In this document: positions 60,196 through 64,000 of the stretch, one piece after another
Layout of the letters: every line of letters begins with the position of its first letter
Position numbering within the stretch: the stretch's first letter is position 1
Assembly: GCA_902768785.1 (NCBI GenBank)
Contig: CACXMM010000011.1
Location: forward strand, 62,001 to 126,000
Direction: 5' to 3'
Source: an uncultured Prevotellaceae bacterium
GTDB lineage: Bacteria; Bacteroidota; Bacteroidia; Bacteroidales; Bacteroidaceae
DNA length: 64,000 nucleotides
Translations under genes and position numbers: made by a program
The notes under the pieces: model-generated
The model's input: only the letters and a program-made list of their open reading frames with translations
The model's database searches: none
What the model was told of the DNA's origin: nothing

Positions 60196-60296
60196 GAATC
60201 AGTGATCACTGGTTTACACCCAACACGCAATATATATATAATAGGTATGATAAGAAAAAGCCAGTTCCAAACCGGAACTGGCTTGATGCGTTTTTT
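60196..60296 (+). ncRNA. Candidate small RNA (about 100 nt)
   Basis: Transcription from the box at 60182 would begin near 60196 and meet, at 60258-60284, an 11-bp hairpin followed by GATGCG and six T. No reading frame of note lies in between, while CAGTGATCACTG (60200-60211) is a perfect palindrome. This is a structural inference; no known RNA family is recognised. Confidence 0.35.
60258..60284 (-). terminator. Bidirectional stem-loop terminator after coaE
   Basis: AAGCCAGTTCC (60258-60268) pairs with GGAACTGGCTT (60274-60284), loop 5 nt. On the minus strand the T-run TTTTTC follows directly, as expected for ending the nusB-yajC-ybbR-coaE transcript. On the plus strand TTTTTT follows after GATGCG. 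Confidence 0.85.
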
Positions 60297-60315
60297 GACA
60301 CCGATGAGGTTTTAC

Positions 60316-61344
60316 TTATTCCTGTTCTTTGCGGTCATCGATATTTTCCCCCTCGGTAGGCTTCATTTCCTCCTCGAAGTCCGTGATCCCGTTCTTGATA
60401 AGAATATTATACCACTGCAAAAGCTTACGGATATCACTGTCGTGTACACGTTCTCGATCGAAGTCAGGAAGTACCTCTGCGAAATAGTCGCGCAGTTCCT
60501 TGCTACTACATTTTTTGAAATTGAAAGTAACCTCTTTTTTATCCTCTTTGTCACGGATGGCGGCAAGAACTGTCATCAGTGGCACATCCTCGGCATCGGT
60601 ATACATGGCGATATCCGCCAATGAGGTGACACGGTCGGTAGCGAAGGCTGGCATTCGCTTGTGCGTTTCGTCAAGTGCTTCCACTATGAGGTTCATCTTG
60701 CCTCTTGACACGAGTTTGAAAAGACCCGGTTTTCCAGCAATTGATAAGATTGTCTGTACCATTGTTTTGGATTGTTTGTTTTGTTTCTTTATATGATTAA
60801 TGATATGATCTAACTGTTGATCGATGTCTTTCTGGCCATCGTTTACCACTTCAAAGTCGCTTCGTGCCACCATTTCCTGCTGGGGTTGCTGTTTGGCAAT
60901 CCATTGCAAAGCTTGTTCACGGGAGATACCGTCCCTGTTCATCACCCGTTGCACACGGGTCTCCAATGGTGCAGTAACACAAACCACCTTGTCGAAATGA
61001 GTACGTCGGTAAAAACCACTGTCAAACAGAATCGCACTCTCCAACCAGTCCATACCCGACGACTCAAAATCACGTGCCACAGCTGGATGTACCACGGCAT
61101 TCACCGCCTGTTTGTTGGTCTCTGACTGCAGGAGGAACTTCGCCAGCACCGGTTTGTTCAGTTCGCCATCCAGATAAGCATCGCGGCCCACCAGGGCACT
61201 TAGGGCATCTCTGATCTCTGCCGACTCCCTCATCAGCCTTTTCGCCTCACGGTCACAGTCATACACCCGTATGCCCCGTTTCTCCAGATAACGGCACACG
61301 TAGCTTTTACCACTCCCGATGCCTCCTGTTACCGCTATTTTCAT
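60316..61344 (-). CDS. coaE: Dephospho-CoA kinase fused to a DUF5606-like domain
   Basis: A 342-residue protein. Residues 1-190 are dephospho-CoA kinase, the last step of CoA synthesis: P-loop GGIGSGKSYVCRYLE, VYDCDREAKRLM, VVHPAVARDF, VVCVTAPLETRVQRVMNRDG. Residues about 195-342 begin MVQTILSIAGKPGLFKLVSR, which matches DUF5606, usually a separate protein in Bacteroidetes. No stop or frameshift separates them, so they form one chain, although an internal ATG at the start of the second domain could also be used. The gene starts inside the 3' end of ybbR (4-nt ATGA overlap) and is the last gene of the operon. Confidence 0.9.
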   Translation of the reverse strand: MKIAVTGGIGSGKSYVCRYLEKRGIRVYDCDREAKRLMRESAEIRDALSALVGRDAYLDGELNKPVLAKFLLQSETNKQAVNAVVHPAVARDFESSGMDWLESAILFDSGFYRRTHFDKVVCVTAPLETRVQRVMNRDGISREQALQWIAKQQPQQEMVARSDFEVVNDGQKDIDQQLDHIINHIKKQNKQSKTMVQTILSIAGKPGLFKLVSRGKMNLIVEALDETHKRMPAFATDRVTSLADIAMYTDAEDVPLMTVLAAIRDKEDKKEVTFNFKKCSSKELRDYFAEVLPDFDRERVHDSDIRKLLQWYNILIKNGITDFEEEMKPTEGENIDDRKEQE

Positions 61345-62324
61345 TGCGCTTCAATCAAGTAATCCACTTGGGTGGGCTCAAGTCGGGCATTACGTACTCC
61401 GTAGGGGACAGATCTCAGGTGGAGTGCGCACTTATCCGAAGGGCGAGATTGAATCTCCCAGTAGTCAGCCTCCACCTTAAACAGTTCTGGTCGAATGCTT
61501 CTAAACTGACCTGCTCCTGTGGTAAACAACACCTTCACCCTTGACGGGAAGGTACGCAGCACTTTTCCCTCAGGCATATTCACTGCGGTAATCGGCACCT
61601 CCACGCTCTCTTCCGTCAGCACATCAGGGAATACCGACATCTTTACCTTGGCAGGAATACACTTCATACCCGCCTGTCTCACAAGATTAACCTCTTTCAC
61701 CACCGTATCGGTGACATTACTCAAATGAATCAGCTCCGTATAGATCTCCTTCAGGCTGTCGAGTTTCTCCCTACTGGCATACACAGTCACCACCTCGGGG
61801 GTGAACTTCACATTAGCGAGATAATAGCTCCTTCCAGGTGTAATCTTCCCGTTCAGCCTTACGGCCAGCTGTTTACTCTCACCGTAATTATACTGAAATT
61901 CAAACTTATCAGGTTTGACAGCAGTGATACGCGTTGACTTAAACAGTTGCTGGTAGAGCATTTTCTGAATGTCACTGCTCTGGATAAGTCCTCGTCCGTT
62001 CCCCTTATTGTAGGTATTAAAGTTCACCCGAACGGGTTTCAGGTTATTACCATATAAATAGGTAAAGAGGATATAACCGCGATCACGCACCGTAATACGT
62101 AAGGTGTCATCGATATTCGAAGTCACCACCACCCTCCTTGGAATGTTCTCCAAGTGGAGAGGTATTTTGATTTCCCGCTCATAACTCTCGTTGAGTGTCA
62201 TAACGAGCCAGAATGCCCCGCTCAATAAGAGAAAGGACAAAAAAATCAGGAATTCTTTGTTAAACATGCGAAAAAAGAAATTCCTGACAATGCCGTCTGT
62301 GCGTGTCGCTTGCCGGTCTTCCAT
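61341..62324 (-). CDS. YbbR-like domain protein
   Basis: A 327-residue membrane-anchored protein. One N-terminal TM segment (FLIFLSFLLLSGAFWLVMTL) is followed by periplasmic YbbR-like repeats (VVVTSNIDDTLRITVRDRGYIL, VTVYASREKLDSLKEIYTEL, KVLFTTGAGQFRSIRPEL). In Firmicutes, YbbR proteins (CdaR) control diadenylate cyclase; no cyclase is adjacent here. Its place between yajC and coaE is conserved in this phylum as far as I recall. It is coupled to coaE by a 4-nt overlap. Confidence 0.88.
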   Translation of the reverse strand: MEDRQATRTDGIVRNFFFRMFNKEFLIFLSFLLLSGAFWLVMTLNESYEREIKIPLHLENIPRRVVVTSNIDDTLRITVRDRGYILFTYLYGNNLKPVRVNFNTYNKGNGRGLIQSSDIQKMLYQQLFKSTRITAVKPDKFEFQYNYGESKQLAVRLNGKITPGRSYYLANVKFTPEVVTVYASREKLDSLKEIYTELIHLSNVTDTVVKEVNLVRQAGMKCIPAKVKMSVFPDVLTEESVEVPITAVNMPEGKVLRTFPSRVKVLFTTGAGQFRSIRPELFKVEADYWEIQSRPSDKCALHLRSVPYGVRNARLEPTQVDYLIEAQ

Positions 62325-62651
62325 TTATTTAGCCTGTGGCTGCGCTGCCGAAGAAGAGTCGGCGAAGACATAGCCACGGTCAACACGGATGACTGTCCCT
62401 TTGGCAATCTCCACCTCCACGGTGTTCGTGGCAAGATCGATACGACGAACTGTTCCGTAGATGCCACCGCCAGTAATCACATTGGTACCCTCAGTCAGGG
62501 AGTTCTGGAAGTTACGGATCTCCTTCTGCTTCTTCTGCTGCGGATGGATCATGAAAAACCACATGATGGCGAAGATCGCAATCATCATGATCAAGAAGCT
62601 CATGCTGCCGCCACCTTGTGCGGCCTGAGCTGCTAAAAATAATGTTGTCAT
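62325..62651 (-). CDS. yajC: Preprotein translocase subunit YajC
   Basis: A 108-residue inner-membrane protein associated with the Sec translocase. One TM segment (FLIMMIAIFAIMWFFMI) is followed by the family signature HPQQKKQKEIRNFQ and LTEGTNVITGGGIYGTVRRI. The 3' end is directly adjacent to the start of ybbR, so both are in the same transcript. Confidence 0.96.
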   Translation of the reverse strand: MTTLFLAAQAAQGGGSMSFLIMMIAIFAIMWFFMIHPQQKKQKEIRNFQNSLTEGTNVITGGGIYGTVRRIDLATNTVEVEIAKGTVIRVDRGYVFADSSSAAQPQAK

Positions 62652-62696
62652 GTCTATATAAATAATGTGTAAATGCTATCTTTCTGTTTGCAATGA

Positions 62697-63758
62697 CTAT
62701 GCCTCGTCTGCAGGTTCATCCATAAACGGTTCTCCCTGTTCCCCGGCATTTGCATTCTCTTCTGCCCTCATCTGGGCATAGTTACGGCGTTCAGCCATTT
62801 TCTGGTCGTGTTTCACCTTCCGTGGATTCTCACCAATAGGCTTCAGCATCTTTCCCGTTTTCACAAGATGGCGGGCGATTGCATCGAGCATGCCATTGAT
62901 ATATCCGCCACTCTTCGGGGTACTATAGATCTTTGCCAGATCCACAAACTCATTGATCGTCACACTGATAGGAATGGCAGGGAAGGTCAGCATCTCGGCA
63001 ATGGCAATCTGCATGATAACCACATCCATGTAAGCCAGGCGCGAGAAATCCCAGTTGCGCGATGCCTCACTCATATACCGCTGATACTGGTCGGCATTCA
63101 TGATAGTGGCGCGGAACAGACGACGGGCAAAATCCTTGTCTTCCTCATCCTTATATTCGGGTAGCAGCTCCTGATTCTTCTTGTTTTTGGGATCAAAACG
63201 CTTGATGGTTTTCAGCACGAAGGTGTCAACCACCTCCTTGTCATCGTTCCAGTACAGGCTCTTCTCTTCCAACAGGCTGTCCAGATCGTCATTATCCATC
63301 ACCAGAGCCTTGTACAGCTGGCGCCATACCTCCCTGTCAGCCTCGTATGAGTCGTCGTGGCTCTCCATGTAATCCTTGTATATCTCACTCTGTTCAATCT
63401 GTCCGTAGAGTTTCCTCACGAATTCAATGTCATCCTCCCACGACTGCTTCTGACTCTCCACGAAATCCTGAAGCATACGGTTCTCCTCCAGCTGCAAGGC
63501 GAATTTATTGTAAGCGAACTTATCAGATGGCGGTTGCGTACCTTCACGTTTTGCCCTTGCCGTACCCACCTCCACATGGCGGCGTGCCTCGTTGGTTATC
63601 GCCACGATGAGCGACAACATGTAATTATATAAATGATAGGCCTTGGAGAGGCTGAACAGCAGCTCCTTCTCTGCGCTGTCCATATTCTTGCTTCCGTTTT
63701 GATAGTATGCGTAGGTTAACTGAACTATCTTTATTCGGATTAATTCTCTATTAATCAT
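62697..63758 (-). CDS. nusB: Transcription antitermination factor NusB (long Bacteroidetes form)
   Basis: A 353-residue NusB. Residues 1-80 and about 215-310 contain the NusB fold: INRELIRIKIVQLTYAYYQN at the start and LAYMDVVIMQIAIAEML, PISVTINEFVDLAKIYSTPK near the end, the most conserved part of the family. A long middle insertion (about 85-210) makes it more than twice the E. coli length, as is usual in this phylum. I chose ATG 63758 because CAGGAAAG lies in front of it and the MINRELIR start is typical; a possible ATG at 63785 would add 9 residues. First gene of the operon, promoter box TAATTTTG at 63800-63807. Confidence 0.92.
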   Translation of the reverse strand: MINRELIRIKIVQLTYAYYQNGSKNMDSAEKELLFSLSKAYHLYNYMLSLIVAITNEARRHVEVGTARAKREGTQPPSDKFAYNKFALQLEENRMLQDFVESQKQSWEDDIEFVRKLYGQIEQSEIYKDYMESHDDSYEADREVWRQLYKALVMDNDDLDSLLEEKSLYWNDDKEVVDTFVLKTIKRFDPKNKKNQELLPEYKDEEDKDFARRLFRATIMNADQYQRYMSEASRNWDFSRLAYMDVVIMQIAIAEMLTFPAIPISVTINEFVDLAKIYSTPKSGGYINGMLDAIARHLVKTGKMLKPIGENPRKVKHDQKMAERRNYAQMRAEENANAGEQGEPFMDEPADEA

Positions 63759-63799
63759 CTTTCCTGTGTAATTCGTTTTATTCATACGTTTATCGAATG

Positions 63800-63807
63800 C
63801 AAAATTA
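63800..63807 (-). promoter_or_regulatory. -7 box of the nusB operon
   Basis: CAAAATTA reads TAATTTTG on the minus strand, 42 nt before the nusB start. Confidence 0.5.
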
Positions 63808-63868
63808 TACAAAATATGGATACCCTGCAAGAAAAAGAGCGTTTTTTCTACTTTTTTTAAGAGAAATA

Positions 63869-63899
63869 TTGTGTGTTTGGGGAAAAATTGATACCTTTG
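63869..63899 (+). promoter_or_regulatory. Promoter of the gene at the right edge
   Basis: TTG (63869-63871), a 20-nt spacer, then TACCTTTG (63892-63899). The ATG at 63984 lies about 80 nt after the expected start of transcription. Confidence 0.5.
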
Positions 63900-63983
63900 C
63901 ACCGCTTTTTCAAAAGCATGCGACAAGTGTGATGGCGAATTAAGCATAAACGATTTCACAAACTTAATTTAGAGTAACACATT

Positions 63984-64000
63984 ATGAAAGAGATTAATGT
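63984..64000 (+). CDS. Start of a divergent gene (perhaps ribosomal protein L25)
   Basis: Only MKEIN and part of the next codon are inside the window. The strong promoter, the leader of about 80 nt and the position divergent from nusB agree with the L25/Ctc gene (rplY) found next to nusB in related genomes as I recall, and MKEIN is a possible start for it. The identity is a guess. Confidence 0.3.

Noticed and set aside
60187-60624. 145-codon plus-strand frame after the TPR-AraC gene
   Set aside because: Most of it is antisense to coaE, and it would cross a strong terminator hairpin.

Overview
The window looks like a chromosomal segment of a Bacteroidales bacterium close to Prevotella/Segatella. 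Most genes are preceded by the Bacteroidetes-type promoter (TAnnTTTG at -7, TTG or TTTG about 19-20 nt upstream, typically ending in GTAACTTTGCAG). The gene set also fits: AsnA, a Bacteroidetes-type LptD, a nusB-yajC-ybbR-coaE operon, a DUF4450 enzyme, hybrid membrane AraC regulators and a BspA/GLUG-type surface protein. There are no rRNA genes, no CRISPR array and no recognisable integrase or transposase.

Layout. 1-5340: partial asnA, a TMEM43 protein, and a three-gene sugar-acid locus (GPH symporter, FMN hydroxy-acid dehydrogenase, TIM-barrel isomerase). 5341-14490: an accessory, partly AT-rich block that I read as a defence-type island. Its core is a six-gene operon: three small proteins, a coiled-coil membrane protein, and two dynamin-like GTPases resembling the LeoBC/LeoA pair of the Eleos antiphage system. 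A UDG-fold-like protein, small membrane proteins and a WYL regulator follow, and the block ends at tRNA-Arg(CCG). 14763-20156: housekeeping genes (SDR, rhodanese-MBL lipoprotein, LUD protein, acid phosphatase) and an RluA-type pseudouridine synthase that carries in-frame palindromic insertions.

20281-22592 is a vitamin B6 operon: a ThiD-like kinase domain fused to an AraC HTH, then pdxS and pdxT. The kinase domain lacks its catalytic residue. PdxT lacks the segment that holds its nucleophilic cysteine. A pyridoxal kinase with an intact GTGD motif lies at 30649. 22593-23698 is a 1.1-kb gene-free stretch with two arrays of short palindromes at a 22-bp period and a 47-bp-arm palindrome between them. 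It precedes a 1694-residue mosaic surface protein.

28810-43718 holds an AspT/YidE-type transporter, a DUF4450 enzyme, a TolC-MacA-MacB efflux operon, a LolA-like protein, PepT and a CPA2 antiporter. 43761-47532 is a probable sensory-adhesin unit: a kelch-AraC membrane regulator, a near-perfect palindrome, a 49-residue peptide and a carbohydrate-binding-type lipoprotein. 47666-57516 holds LptD, an esterase with a glycine-rich tail, an HD hydrolase, a carboxytransferase subunit without a biotinyl lysine, QueF and a Na/Ca exchanger. 57770-64000 holds Hsp20, a TPR-AraC regulator followed by a possible small RNA, the coaE-ybbR-yajC-nusB operon, and the first codons of a divergent gene.

All calls come from reading the sequence and remembered family features; no database search was run.
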